64,000 nucleotides of DNA from JAGVSZ01 sp019137045 (GCA_046347635.1 JAXMFT010000005.1:248001-312000); one strand, 5' to 3'; positions 19,453-28,446 are shown, counted from the first letter of the stretch. Notes: generated by a model from the sequence alone, not told the origin. Translations and numbers: made by a program.

Positions 19453-20179
19453 TGCCGTGCAGCCGCTGCGCGAGTGTGCGGCGATGCGCACCCTCCGTGT
19501 TGACGCACGGCCCGAAGCGGAGCTCCACCGTCATGCCGGGCGTCGCGGCGATGCGCCACACCGACCGCGCGAGCGACACGTCGCCGACGTAGTTCGGCGC
19601 GTCGGTGTGCGCGCCGTCGCCGTCGAGGAAGCGCAGGGTGACCGGCAGCACCCCGGCGCGCGCGTCGATCGCCGGCTGCAGCAGCGCGGCGTGGAAGTGC
19701 GCGACCGTCCGGCCGTCGGTCGTGGTGCCCTCCGGGCAGACCGCGACCAGCCGTCCGGTCGCGAGCGCGGCGGCCACGCGCGCGTTGGTGCGGTGGACGT
19801 GGCGGCGGCTGCCGCGCTCGATGAAGAGCGTGCCGACCCGGCGCACGAGCCCGCCGACGACCGGCCAGGCGCGGATCTCCGACTTCGCGACGAAGAGGCC
19901 CGGCGCGACCGCGTAGAGCGCGAAGACGTCGAGCCACGACACGTGGTTCGACACGAGCAGGCAGCGCTCGGGGAGCGTCTGCGGGGCGTTGTGGGCGCGC
20001 ACCTCGACCCGTAGAATCGCGAGCAGCGCGCGCGACCAGCGGCGCAGCTCGTCGTCCTGCGCGGCGGGCGGCAGGCGCGCGTAGCGCGTGCGCACGATCC
20101 AGAGCCCGCGCGCGAGGTGCGCGGCGAGGCGCAGGACGCGTGCGATGCGGGCCGGAACGGGTGTGCTGCGCGGGCGCAT
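19322..20179 (-). CDS. 1-acyl-sn-glycerol-3-phosphate acyltransferase family protein (PlsC-like)
   Basis: A 285-residue membrane acyltransferase. It shows the H-X4-D motif in SNHVSWLDVFAL, the substrate motif IERGSRR, and PEGTTTDG, all standard for PlsC enzymes that make phosphatidic acid or acylate related lipids. The last ~40 residues (Arg/Pro/Ala-rich, from LPPARTRSGTP) lie over apaH on the other strand and do not look like family sequence. They may be a read-through tail or reflect a sequencing slip. The ATG at 20179 is preferred over the one at 20200, which would leave only 18 bp to the divergent HIT gene. Confidence 0.83.
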   Translation of the reverse strand: MRPRSTPVPARIARVLRLAAHLARGLWIVRTRYARLPPAAQDDELRRWSRALLAILRVEVRAHNAPQTLPERCLLVSNHVSWLDVFALYAVAPGLFVAKSEIRAWPVVGGLVRRVGTLFIERGSRRHVHRTNARVAAALATGRLVAVCPEGTTTDGRTVAHFHAALLQPAIDARAGVLPVTLRFLDGDGAHTDAPNYVGDVSLARSVWRIAATPGMTVELRFGPCVNTEGAHRRTLAQRLHGIIAHDLGLPPARTRSGTPADPRAAPPSAARPTRTPCRAPAGPE

Positions 20180-20218
20180 GGTCGGGTTCGCCGCGCGCAT
20201 TCTAGACGGGAGCGACCG

Positions 20219-20629
20219 ATGGACAACTGCGTGTTCTGCAAGATCGTGGCGAGGCAGATCCCGGCGAACGTCGTCTTCGAGGACGAGCACACGATCGCCT
20301 TCATGGACATCGGCTCGGTCAACCCCGGGCACATGCTGGTCGCCTGCAAGGCGCACGTGGAGAACGTCTTCGGGCTCGACGACACGCTCGCCGCAGCCGT
20401 CATGCGCACGACCGCCCGCGTCGCCCGCGCGCTGCGCGCGGCGCTCGCCCCCGAAGGCGTCAACCTGTTCCAGGCGAACGGGGCGGCGGCGGAGCAGACC
20501 GTGTTCCACTTCCACGTCCACGTCCTGCCGCGCCGCGCGGGCGACGGGATGAAGCTCGTGTGGCCGGTGAAGAACCCGCCGCGCGAGGAGCTCGCGCGCA
20601 ACGCGGAGCTGCTGCGCGCCGCGCTGTAG
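20219..20629 (+). CDS. HIT-family (histidine triad) hydrolase
   Basis: A 136-residue nucleotide-binding hydrolase with the triad motif HFHVHVLPR (His97, His99, His101). The N-terminal CVFCKIVARQIPANVVFED block is typical of HinT/Hit proteins, which hydrolyse nucleoside phosphoramidates or dinucleotides. The ATG at 20219 gives the family's usual length; the longer upstream frame is not conserved. It is divergent from plsC with a 39-bp spacer and ends 12 bp before the convergent PfkB kinase gene. Confidence 0.9.
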   Translation: MDNCVFCKIVARQIPANVVFEDEHTIAFMDIGSVNPGHMLVACKAHVENVFGLDDTLAAAVMRTTARVARALRAALAPEGVNLFQANGAAAEQTVFHFHVHVLPRRAGDGMKLVWPVKNPPREELARNAELLRAAL

Positions 20630-20641
20630 GCGCGCGCCCGC

Positions 20642-21577
20642 TCAGAGCACCGCGGCGCCGAAGCTCCGGCGGTAGAGCGCGTCGATGTCGGCGCGCGTCG
20701 GGCGGTGGTTCTGGCCGCCGCGCGCGGCCACCTTGAGCGCGCCCATGACCGAGGCGATCCGGCCGACCACGGGCCAGTCGTGTCCCGCGGCGATGCCGTA
20801 GAGCAGCCCCGCGCGGTAGGCGTCGCCGCAGCCGGTCGGGTCCACCACCTGCTCCGCGCGCACGCTGGGGATGTCGTGCTGCGCGCCGCGCGCGTAGATC
20901 GTGGAGCCGCTCGCCCCTTTCGTGACGATCAGCGCGTCGACCATGCGCGCGAGCGCCGCCAGCGGGCGCCCGGTCTTCTCCTCCAGCATGCGGCCCTCGT
21001 AGTCGTTCACCGCGAGGTAGCTCGCCGCGTCGATCATCCCGAGCAGCTCCGGGCCGTCGAACATCGGCAGGCCCTGGCCGGGGTCGAACACGAACGGGAT
21101 GCGCGCGGCGGCGAGCTCCTGCGCGTGCCGCATCATCCCGTCGCGGCCGTCGGGCGCCACGATCGCGAGCCCTGCGCCGAGGTGCGCCCCGATCCGGTTC
21201 TCGTGCGCGTGGTTCATCGCGCCCGGGTGGAAGGCGGTGATCTGGTTGTCGTCCAGGTCGGTGGTGATGAACGCCTGGGCGGTGAGCGTGCCGGGCACGG
21301 TGCGCACCTGGTCGCGCGCGAGCCCGAGCGCGTCGAGGCGCGCGAGATAGGGCCCGGCGTCCTCCCCGACGGTGGCCATCAGGAGCGGGTCGCCGCCGAG
21401 CAGCTTGAGGTTGTAGCCGATGTTGCCGGCGCAGCCGCCGAACTCGCGCCGCAGCTCCGGCACGAGGAACGCGACGTTGAGGATGTGGATCTGCTCGGGG
21501 AGGATGTGCTCCCTGAACCGCCCGCGGAACACCATGATGTTGTCGTAGGCGATCGAGCCGCAGATGAGGATCTTCAT
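20642..21577 (-). CDS. PfkB-family carbohydrate/nucleoside kinase
   Basis: A 311-residue ribokinase-fold kinase. GGCAGNIGYNLKLLGGDPLLMATVGEDAG carries the first signature (quoted here as its family block at residues ~47-75), and DPTGCGDAYRAGLLYG near residue 255 holds the catalytic Asp and anion hole. It resembles the adenosine-kinase-like branch found next to prmA/DUF3426 in Betaproteobacteria; the true substrate (adenosine, a sugar or another nucleoside) is unknown. The ATG overlaps the upstream gene's stop (ATGA), so it is translated with the prmA-DUF3426 unit. Confidence 0.85.
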   Translation of the reverse strand: MKILICGSIAYDNIMVFRGRFREHILPEQIHILNVAFLVPELRREFGGCAGNIGYNLKLLGGDPLLMATVGEDAGPYLARLDALGLARDQVRTVPGTLTAQAFITTDLDDNQITAFHPGAMNHAHENRIGAHLGAGLAIVAPDGRDGMMRHAQELAAARIPFVFDPGQGLPMFDGPELLGMIDAASYLAVNDYEGRMLEEKTGRPLAALARMVDALIVTKGASGSTIYARGAQHDIPSVRAEQVVDPTGCGDAYRAGLLYGIAAGHDWPVVGRIASVMGALKVAARGGQNHRPTRADIDALYRRSFGAAVL

Positions 21578-22416
21578 CGGGATTGGTGCGGATAGAAGAG
21601 AAAGATGCGGTAGCCCCGGGCGTTCAGGCCCGCGGCGTCGATGTGCAGGCGCACCGGCTGCTCCGCGCCGGCGGGGAACGCCGCGCCGGCGCGGCGCGCC
21701 GCGTCGGCGCCGGCGTACTCGCGCGGGTCGAGCACGCGCCGCGCGACCGGCTGGTCCGCGGCGTCGGTGAGCGTCAGCTCGAGGTGCGGGTAGGCCTGGG
21801 CGAACGCTGCCCGGTTGCGCAGCGCGGCGGTGAGCGTCAGCACGCCCGGGGCGGTGCGCTCCGCGGCGAGCTCCGAGGCCTCGATGCTGAGGAGGTCCAC
21901 GCGGCGCGGGGGCGGGATCGTGCAGCCGAGGCGCTTGCACCCGGCCTCGAGCCAGGGCAGGGATCCGGGGAGCGCGCGCGCGAGCTCGCCGCGATACGCA
22001 TGGGCGAGCTGGCCCGCCAGCGCGAGCGCCGCGACCAGCGCGCCCGCCCCCCAGGCCGCGGCGGCCAGACGGGAGCGCCGCCGCGCGCGCGGGCCGAACT
22101 CGAACTCGGAGTCGTCGTCGGACACCGAGATCTCGGGCTCCGGCGGGGCCGCGGCGGGGACGGGCTGGGTCGCCACCGCCGCGACCTGCGCGAGCGTCTC
22201 CGCGTGTACGGGCGCGTGCGAGGGCGTGGCGACCGGCGGCGGCGCCGGCGCCGCCACCGGGAGCTCGACGGCGTCGTCTTCCGTCGCGAGCGCGCTGCGC
22301 GCGTCGAAGATCGACGTGCATCGCCCGCAGCGCACCTGCCCGTCGCGGGCCGCGAGATGGTGCGGGTAGATCCGGAACGCGGTCCCGCAGGCCGGGCAGC
22401 GGGTGCTCATCTTCAT
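21574..22416 (-). CDS. DUF3426 zinc-ribbon membrane protein (MJ0042 domain)
   Basis: A 280-residue protein with an N-terminal zinc ribbon (CPACGTAF ... CGRCTSIFD), a Pro/Ala linker, one membrane segment near residues 115-135 (LAAAAWGAGALVAALALAGQ), and a C-terminal DUF3426 domain (LTLTAALRNRAAFAQAYPHLELTLTD). Function unknown; it is conserved downstream of prmA in Betaproteobacteria and may be an envelope protein with a cytosolic metal-binding sensor. The ATG at 22416 overlaps the prmA stop (ATGA), and its own stop overlaps the kinase start. Confidence 0.87.
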   Translation of the reverse strand: MKMSTRCPACGTAFRIYPHHLAARDGQVRCGRCTSIFDARSALATEDDAVELPVAAPAPPPVATPSHAPVHAETLAQVAAVATQPVPAAAPPEPEISVSDDDSEFEFGPRARRRSRLAAAAWGAGALVAALALAGQLAHAYRGELARALPGSLPWLEAGCKRLGCTIPPPRRVDLLSIEASELAAERTAPGVLTLTAALRNRAAFAQAYPHLELTLTDAADQPVARRVLDPREYAGADAARRAGAAFPAGAEQPVRLHIDAAGLNARGYRIFLFYPHQSR

Positions 22417-23299
22417 CGGCGCACGCCCTCCAGGCAGACCCAGCCCTCTTCCTCCCCGAACGGCGCGAGCGCGCACCACTCGGCGTACGCCGCGACCACC
22501 GCCTCGGCCTGCGGCGCGAGGATGCCGGCGAGCGCGATGCGCCCCCCCGGGCGGCAGTGCGCCGCGAGCGCGGGGGCGAGCACGATCAGCGGGTTCGCGA
22601 GAATGTTGGCCACCACGAGGTCCGCGTCGGCAGGCAGCGGGAAGTCGGTTTCGACGAAGCGCGCCGGGACGGCGTTGCGGGCGGCGTTCGCGCGCGCCGC
22701 GGCGAGTGCCGCGGGATCCACGTCCACGCCGGTGGCCGCGCGTGCGCCCAGCAGGAGCGCGGCGATGGCCAATATACCGGAACCGCACCCGTAGTCGAGC
22801 ACCGTGGCGCCGGGGCGGACGCGGTCTTCGAGCCAGCGCAGGCAGAGCCGCGTCGTGGGGTGGCTCCCCGTCCCGAACGCGAGGCCCGGGTCGAGCCGCA
22901 GATTGAGCGCGGCGGGGTCGGGCGCGGCGTGCCACGAGGGCACGACCCACAGCCGCGGCGAGATGCGGAGCGGCGCGAACTGGTCCTGGCTCGCGCGCAC
23001 CCAGTCGGTGTCGCCGACCTCCTCCACCGCGCAGCGCGGCGGCGCGGGGAGGCCGTCGCGCGCCGCCGCGGCGAGGATCCGCGTCGGGTCGGCGTCCGCG
23101 GCGACCAGCGCCCGCAGGCGCGCGGGCGCCACGCCGCCGCGGCGCCGGCGCCCGGCTCGTCGAAGACCGGCCGCTCGTCGGGCGACCCGGCGAGCGCGTC
23201 CTCCACGGTCGCGGCGGCCGCGCCGTGCGCGAGGAGCGCGTCGCCGAGCGCGTCGGCGACCGCCGCGTCCACCTCGACGATGAGCGCGCGCCAGGCCAC
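22413..23299 (-). pseudogene. prmA: Ribosomal protein L11 methyltransferase PrmA, frameshifted
   Basis: PrmA trimethylates ribosomal protein L11 with SAM. The N-terminal ~60 residues (ALIVEVDAAVADALGDALL ... PVFDEPGAGAAAAW) lie in one frame from a GTG at 23299. The rest (ARLRALVAADADP onward, with SAM motif LDYGCGSGILAIAA and VVANILANPL) lies in another. The joint is near 23122 in a GC-rich run; one inserted base restores a 295-residue protein, matching the family's ~293. The 887-bp length is one short of a multiple of three. Read as given, the longest piece starts at an internal GTG (23132) and lacks the L11-recognition domain. Sequencing error is as likely as real decay. Confidence 0.8.
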
Positions 23300-23310
23300 G
23301 CTGCCGCGGC

Positions 23311-24672
23311 CTACTCGCCGCCGCGGCCGGCGGCCTGCGCGAGCTTCTGCTCGAGGTAGTGGATGCTCGTGCCGCCGCGCAGGAAGCGGGCGTCGGTCAG
23401 CAGCTCCTGGTGCAGCGGGATGTTGGTCTTGATGCCCTCCACGACCATCTCGGAGAGCGCGATGCGCATGCGCCGGATCGCCTGCTCGCGCGTGGCGCCG
23501 TAGGCGATCACCTTCCCCACCATCGAGTCGTAGTGCGGCGGCACCAGGTAGCCCTGGTACACGTGCGAGTCGACGCGGATGCCCGGGCCGCCGGGCGGAT
23601 GATAGGAGGTGATGCGCCCGGGCGAGGGGGTGAACCGGAACGGGTCCTCGGCGTTGATGCGACACTCGATCGCGTGGCCGCGCGGCGCGACGTCGCGCTG
23701 GCGCAGGGCGAGCTTCTCGCCGGCCGCGATGCGGATCTGCGCCTGGACGATGTCGACGCCGGTGACGAGCTCGGTGACCGGGTGCTCGACCTGCAGCCGC
23801 GTGTTCATCTCGATGAAGTAGAACTCCCCGCCCTCGTAGAGAAACTCGAAGGTGCCGGCGCCGCGGTAGCCGATCTTCCGGCACGCGTCCACGCAGCGCT
23901 CGCCGACGCGCGCGATCAGCCGCGGGGCGATGTCGACCGCCGGCGCCTCCTCGATGATCTTCTGGTGGCGCCGCTGCATCGAGCAGTCGCGCTCGCCGAG
24001 GTACACCGTGTTGCGGCTCTCGTCCGCGAGCACCTGGATCTCGATGTGGCGCGGGTTCTCCAGGAACTTCTCCATGTACACGGTGGCGTTTCCGAACGCC
24101 GCCTGCGCCTCGGTGCGGGTGAGGCTGACCGCCGACGGGAGCGCCGCCTCGGTGTGCACGACGCGCATGCCGCGCCCGCCGCCGCCGCCGGCGGCCTTGA
24201 TGATCACCGGGTACTTGATCGCGCGCGCGATCTTCACCACTTCCGCGGGCTCCTCGGGGAGCGCGCCTTCGGACCCGGGGACGCACGGCACGCCGGCCTT
24301 CAGCATCGCCTGCTTCGCGCTCACCTTGTCGCCCATCAGGCGGATGTTCTCCGGGCGCGGGCCGATGAAGGTGAAGCCGCTGCGCTCGACCCGCTCGGCG
24401 AAGTCGGCGTTCTCGGACAGGAAGCCGTATCCCGGGTGGATCGCCTCGGCGTCGGTCACCTCCGCCGCGCTGATGATCGCCGGGATGTTCAGGTACGACG
24501 CGGCCGAGGGCGCCGGCCCGATGCAGACCGACTCGTCGGCGAGCTTCACGTACTTCGCCTCGCGGTCGGCCTCGGAGTGCACGACCACGGTGCGGATGCC
24601 CATCTCGCGACAGGCGCGCTGGATGCGCAGGGCGATCTCGCCGCGGTTGGCGATCAGGATCTTCTCGAACAT
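23311..24672 (-). CDS. accC: Biotin carboxylase subunit of acetyl-CoA carboxylase
   Basis: A 453-residue ATP-grasp enzyme that carboxylates biotin on AccB in the first step of fatty-acid synthesis. It starts MFEKILIANRGEIALRIQRA and contains HPGYGFLSENADFA, the glycine-rich ATP loop KAAGGGGGRGM, MQRRHQKIIEEAP and EMNTRLQVEHPVTE, all diagnostic. The ATG at 24672 is preferred to the longer frame, which runs through accB. It lies 20 bp after accB and 11 bp before the prmA start. Confidence 0.97.
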   Translation of the reverse strand: MFEKILIANRGEIALRIQRACREMGIRTVVVHSEADREAKYVKLADESVCIGPAPSAASYLNIPAIISAAEVTDAEAIHPGYGFLSENADFAERVERSGFTFIGPRPENIRLMGDKVSAKQAMLKAGVPCVPGSEGALPEEPAEVVKIARAIKYPVIIKAAGGGGGRGMRVVHTEAALPSAVSLTRTEAQAAFGNATVYMEKFLENPRHIEIQVLADESRNTVYLGERDCSMQRRHQKIIEEAPAVDIAPRLIARVGERCVDACRKIGYRGAGTFEFLYEGGEFYFIEMNTRLQVEHPVTELVTGVDIVQAQIRIAAGEKLALRQRDVAPRGHAIECRINAEDPFRFTPSPGRITSYHPPGGPGIRVDSHVYQGYLVPPHYDSMVGKVIAYGATREQAIRRMRIALSEMVVEGIKTNIPLHQELLTDARFLRGGTSIHYLEQKLAQAAGRGGE

Positions 24673-24692
24673 GCCGGCGGTCGGGAGGCGCG

Positions 24693-25130
24693 CTAGTCGA
24701 TCACCAGGAGCGGCTCGCCGTACTCCACCGGCTGGCCGTTCTCCGCCAGGATCGCCTTGACGACGCCGTCCTTGTCCGCCTCGATCTCGTTCAGCAGCTT
24801 CATCGCCTCGATGATGCAGACCGTCTGCCCCGCCTTCACGCTGTCGCCGACCTCGACGAAAGGCTTCGCCCCGGGCGAGGGCGCGCGGTAGAAGGTGCCG
24901 ACCATCGGCGACTTCAGGACGTGTCCCTCGACCGGGGGCGCGGGCTCGGGTGCGGCCGCTGCGGCGGGCGCCGCGGCCGCGGGCGCGGCGCCCGGCGCGA
25001 CGGCAGTCTCGCCGACCACCCTCCCGCCCTTGACGATCTTGACCTTCTCCTCGCCCTCCGTGATCTCGAGCTCCGCGATGCCGGATTCCTGGACGAGGTC
25101 GATCAGCTTCTTGAGCTTGCGCAGATCCAT
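24693..25130 (-). CDS. accB: Biotin carboxyl carrier protein of acetyl-CoA carboxylase
   Basis: A 145-residue carrier protein. The N-terminal helix (MDLRKLKKLIDLVQESG), an Ala/Pro-rich flexible linker (~residues 45-66) and the biotinyl domain with Lys111 in IIEAMKLLNEIEAD are as in E. coli BCCP. A strong GGGGAGGAT ribosome site precedes the ATG. It heads the accB-accC-prmA-DUF3426-pfkB unit. The 156-bp space upstream, where related genomes usually carry aroQ, holds only a promoter-like element. Confidence 0.97.
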   Translation of the reverse strand: MDLRKLKKLIDLVQESGIAELEITEGEEKVKIVKGGRVVGETAVAPGAAPAAAAPAAAAAPEPAPPVEGHVLKSPMVGTFYRAPSPGAKPFVEVGDSVKAGQTVCIIEAMKLLNEIEADKDGVVKAILAENGQPVEYGEPLLVID

Positions 25131-25222
25131 GCGGATCCTCCCCTGTTCCGGGCGCGGCTGGCCCGGACACCGCCGTGCGGCGCCCCGCGGATCCGTCCGG
25201 GAGGGCGGACGCGAGGGCGGGA

Positions 25223-25251
25223 AGTTTGCCGCAGATCGCGTCGGTTGTCGA
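25223..25251 (-). promoter_or_regulatory. Candidate sigma-70 promoter for accB-accC
   Basis: On the minus strand TCGACA (25251-25246, 5 of 6 to the -35 consensus) is followed after 17 bp by CAAACT (25228-25223, 3 of 6 to -10). It lies ~95 bp before the accB ATG in an otherwise gene-free gap (25131-25286). Confidence 0.35.
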
Positions 25252-25286
25252 ATCGCTCGCGGCCAGATCGCCGGAATTCGAGACTT

Positions 25287-25823
25287 TTAGCGGCTGTACG
25301 GGGTGACGATGCGGGCGAGCTGGGCTTCCGAGATGAGGCCGAGGTGGCTCGCGATGACCTGACCTTCGCGATTCAGCACCACCGTGAACGGCAATGCCCC
25401 GACCCGGTTGCCGAGCTTCCGCGTCAGATCAATGACTTCGATCCCCGCGACCAGGATCGGGTAGTCGATTTTCAGCTCGGCCGCAGAAGTTCGCGCGTTC
25501 TCCGCCGAATCGACGGCGATCCCGACAACTTGAACGCCTTTCGCTGCAAATTCGCGATTGATGTTGATGAGGCCGGGAATCTCCTCGCGGCAGGGCGGAC
25601 ACCAGCTCGCCCAGAAATTGACGATCACCACGTGCCCATGCCAGTCCCTGATAGCGCCGGATCGTCCTGACAAATCCTGGAATTGCGCCAAAGTAAGCGC
25701 TGACACTACCGCAGGATCGGCGGTGCCGGACCGCCACTTCAGGTGCACGATCATCCCGGCCGCGAGCGCCAGGGCCGCCGCGCCCGCGATCAGCGCCGCG
25801 CGCAGCGGCTTAGTCAGCCGCAT
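25287..25823 (-). CDS. TlpA-family thiol:disulfide oxidoreductase
   Basis: A 178-residue membrane-anchored periplasmic thioredoxin-like protein. One uncleaved helix (~residues 7-27) is followed by a thioredoxin fold with active site WCPPC (Cys75, Cys78) and the cis-Pro loop GALPFTVVLN. Such proteins reduce or oxidise specific periplasmic partners, often in cytochrome c maturation. It overlaps the preceding gene by 14 bp, implying coupling. Confidence 0.9.
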   Translation of the reverse strand: MRLTKPLRAALIAGAAALALAAGMIVHLKWRSGTADPAVVSALTLAQFQDLSGRSGAIRDWHGHVVIVNFWASWCPPCREEIPGLININREFAAKGVQVVGIAVDSAENARTSAAELKIDYPILVAGIEVIDLTRKLGNRVGALPFTVVLNREGQVIASHLGLISEAQLARIVTPYSR

Positions 25824-26421
25824 CGAGAAGTCCCGAGACCGTCGGAATCCCGGCCCGCTCGATGGGCCGCCCCGTGGGGGTCGCCTTCAACGCGGCGCGC
25901 TCGTCCTTGGCGGCGTAGACGGCCAGGTTCACCGGCACGTCGTCCCAGTCGATGCGCAGGATCGGCACCGCCCGGGCCTCGTCGCCGCAATAGTGGTGCG
26001 CTTCGGACACCTCGTAGGGGACGTTCCGGTTGAGCAGGAAGAGCTCCACCGACTTGAGGTCGTCGGTGAAGAGCTGGAGGTCGACGTCGGCGTACCGCCC
26101 GGCGGTGCCCTTCAGCACCGGTCCGGCCAGGTAGGGGCGGAACGCGGCGAGCGTGCGCATCGCCGCGAGCGCCACCGCGCGCAGCGCGCGCACGCGCGCG
26201 CGCTGCTCCTCGCCCTGGTACAGCGCCTGGTAGGCGCGCAGCTCCGCCTCCACTTCGTCGTTGGCGGGCAGCGACTGCGTGTCGACGGCCCCGAGCTGGC
26301 GCGCGGCCTTGCGCTTCGCGAGCGCGAAGTCGTCGACGCCGTCCTCGGCCATCAGGCGGGCGGCGGCGGCCGCGATCCGCGCGCGCATCTGCGACTGCTT
26401 CGTCCTCGTCTCCCGAGCCAT
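25810..26421 (-). CDS. Conserved hypothetical, nucleotidyltransferase-like
   Basis: A 203-residue soluble protein without signal peptide. The N-terminal Arg/Lys-rich helix and RLMAEDGVDDFALAKRKAARQLG suggest a helical domain. The middle GRYADVDLQLFTDDLKSVELFLL recalls minimal nucleotidyltransferase-like proteins with an Asp-X-Asp pair, though a G-S motif is not obvious. It is found beside tlpA/mpl in Betaproteobacteria, with unknown function. The ATG at 26421 is used because the extra N-terminal residues from 26478 are not protein-like. It is divergent from mpl (80-bp spacer). Confidence 0.7.
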   Translation of the reverse strand: MARETRTKQSQMRARIAAAAARLMAEDGVDDFALAKRKAARQLGAVDTQSLPANDEVEAELRAYQALYQGEEQRARVRALRAVALAAMRTLAAFRPYLAGPVLKGTAGRYADVDLQLFTDDLKSVELFLLNRNVPYEVSEAHHYCGDEARAVPILRIDWDDVPVNLAVYAAKDERAALKATPTGRPIERAGIPTVSGLLDAAD

Positions 26422-26486
26422 CGTGGCGCGCGCGTTGCGTGTTCCGGCGCCGATGATACCGCAGGGGATTGCGCCCAACGACCGCT

Positions 26487-26492
26487 TACAAT
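26487..26492 (+). promoter_or_regulatory. -10-like element close to the mpl start
   Basis: TACAAT (5 of 6 to TATAAT) ends 9 bp before the mpl ATG. If used, the transcript would begin within a few bases of the start codon, i.e. be almost leaderless. No good -35 hexamer is seen at standard spacing. Confidence 0.25.
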
Positions 26493-26501
26493 CCGCCCCG
26501 C

Positions 26502-27852
26502 ATGCACCTGCACATACTCGGGATCTGCGGCACGTTCATGGGCGGCATCGCGCTGCTGGCGCGCGACGCCGGCCACCGCGTGACCGGCTGCGACGCGAAC
26601 GTCTACCCGCCGATGAGCACGCAGCTCGCCGCGCACGGCATCGACGTGGTCGAGGGTTTCGGCGCCGACCAGGTCGCGTTCGCGCCCGACCTGTGGGTGA
26701 TCGGCAACGTGGTCACGCGCGGCAACCCGCTGATGGAGGCGATCCTCGACCGCGGCGAGCGGTACGCGTCCGGCCCGCAGTGGCTCGCCGAGCACGTGCT
26801 CGCGGGCAGGCACGTGCTCGCCGTCGCCGGCACGCACGGCAAGACGACCACGACGGCGATGCTCGCCTGGATCCTGGAGCGCGACGGCAAGCGCCCCGGG
26901 TTCCTGATCGGCGGGGTGCCGAACGACTTCGGCGTGTCGGCGCGGTCCTCCGCGGGCCCGTACTTCGCGCTCGAGGCCGACGAGTACGACACCGCGTTCT
27001 TCGACAAGCGCTCCAAGTTCGTCCACTACCGCGCGCGCACCGCGGTGCTGAACAACCTCGAGTTCGACCACGCGGACATCTTTCCCGACCTCGGCGCGAT
27101 CGAGACCCAGTTCCATCACTTCGTGCGCACGCTGCCGCGCTCGGCGCGCGTGATCGCCAACGGCGCCGACGCGGCGCTCGCGCGCGTGCTCGCGCGCGGC
27201 TGCTGGTCGGAGCTCGAGCGCTTCGACGTGCCCGCGGGCTGGTCGGCGCGGCCGCTGCCGGGCGCCGCCTTCGAGGTGCTGTGGGGCGGGGCGCCGGCCG
27301 GGCGCGTCGAGTGGGACCTCGGCGGCGAGCACAACCGCGCCAACGCCCTCGCGGCGATCGCGGCCGCGCGCCACGCGGGCGTTTCCCCGCCGGCCGCGGC
27401 CGCGGCGCTCAGCCGCTTCGGCGGGGTCAGGCGGCGCATGGAGACGCGCGGGGTCGTGCGCGGCGTGACCGTCTACGACGACTTCGCCCATCACCCCACC
27501 GCGATCCGCACCACGCTCGCCGGGCTGCGCCAAGGCGCCGGCGCGGCGCGCATTCTCGCCGTGCTCGAGCCGCGCTCGAACACGATGAAGCTCGGGGTGA
27601 TGAAGGAGGCGCTCGCGGCGAGCCTCGCGGCGGCCGACCGGGTGTTCTGCTTCACCGACGGCATCGGCTGGGACGCGCAGGGCGCGCTCGCCCCGCTCGG
27701 GGCGCGCGCGACCTGCCACGCCGACCTGGACGCGCTCGTCGAGGCGATCGCGCGCGAGGCGCGCGGGCGACCACGTGCTGGTGATGTCGAACGGCGGGTT
27801 CGGCGGCATCCACCAGCGGCTCCTCGACCGTCTCGGCGCGCCCGCCCCGTGA
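26502..27852 (+). CDS. mpl: UDP-N-acetylmuramate:L-Ala-gamma-D-Glu-meso-DAP ligase (Mpl), frameshifted near 3' end
   Basis: Mpl reuses murein tripeptide by attaching it to UDP-MurNAc. The start HLHILGICGTFMGGIALLA, ATP loop VAGTHGKTTTTAML, EADEYDTAFFDKRSKF and YDDFAHHPTAI are diagnostic. One surplus G near 27763-27768 shifts the frame. Removing it yields GDHVLVMSNGGFGGIHQRL and a TGA at 27850-27852, giving ~449 residues, as in the family. As written, the frame instead runs on into the next gene as a false 650-codon fusion. The loss of only the last ~28 residues and the 1351-bp length fit a single inserted base. Confidence 0.88.
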
Positions 27853-28421
27853 CGATCGTCTACCTGCACGGCTTCAACAGCGCCCCGCAATCGCACAAGG
27901 CGCAGCTCATGCGCCGCTACCTGGAGGAGCGCGGGCTGGGCGCGCGCTTCGTCTGCCCCGCGCTCCCGCATCATCCCGACGCGGCCATCGCGCTGGTCGA
28001 GCGCACGCTCGCGGCGCAGGCGGCGGGCGCGACGCTGGTCGGCAGCTCGCTCGGCGGGTTCTACGCCACGCACCTCGCCGAGCGGCTCGCCGTGCGCGCG
28101 GTGCTGCTGAATCCCGCGGTGCGCCCCGGCCGCGACCTGGAGAGCTACCTCGGCCTCCAGCGCAACCTCTACACCGGCGCGGAGTACGAGCTCACGCGCG
28201 CCCATCTCGACGCCTGGCGCCGGCTCGACGTCGCGGCGGTGCACCCCGAGCGCTATCTCCTGATCGTCGAGACCGGCGACGAGGTGCTCGACTACCGCGA
28301 GGCGGTGGCCAAGTACGCGGGGGCGCGGCAGGTGATCGTCCCGGGCGGCGACCACACGCTGCGGAGCTTCGCAGGGCACCTGCCCCTCATCCTGGCGTTC
28401 GCCGGCCTCGGCGAGGCGTGA
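27849..28421 (+). CDS. yqiA: YqiA-like esterase (alpha/beta hydrolase)
   Basis: A 190-residue small alpha/beta hydrolase of the UPF0227/YqiA type, active on short acyl esters in characterised members. It begins TIVYLHGFNSAPQSHKAQ, has the nucleophile elbow GSSLGGFYAT (Ser in G-S-S-L-G-G), LLIVETGDEVLDY with an acid residue, and GGDHTLRSF with the catalytic His. The GTG at 27849 overlaps the corrected mpl stop (GTGA), supporting both that stop and this start. Confidence 0.85.
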   Translation: MTIVYLHGFNSAPQSHKAQLMRRYLEERGLGARFVCPALPHHPDAAIALVERTLAAQAAGATLVGSSLGGFYATHLAERLAVRAVLLNPAVRPGRDLESYLGLQRNLYTGAEYELTRAHLDAWRRLDVAAVHPERYLLIVETGDEVLDYREAVAKYAGARQVIVPGGDHTLRSFAGHLPLILAFAGLGEA

Positions 28422-28446
28422 GCCGCGCGCCGCGCGGCCGGACCCG

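Noticed and set aside
26469..28421. Genuine Mpl-esterase fusion protein
   Set aside because: The Mpl C-terminus is present in another frame with its own stop overlapping the esterase GTG, so a one-base insertion is the simpler explanation.
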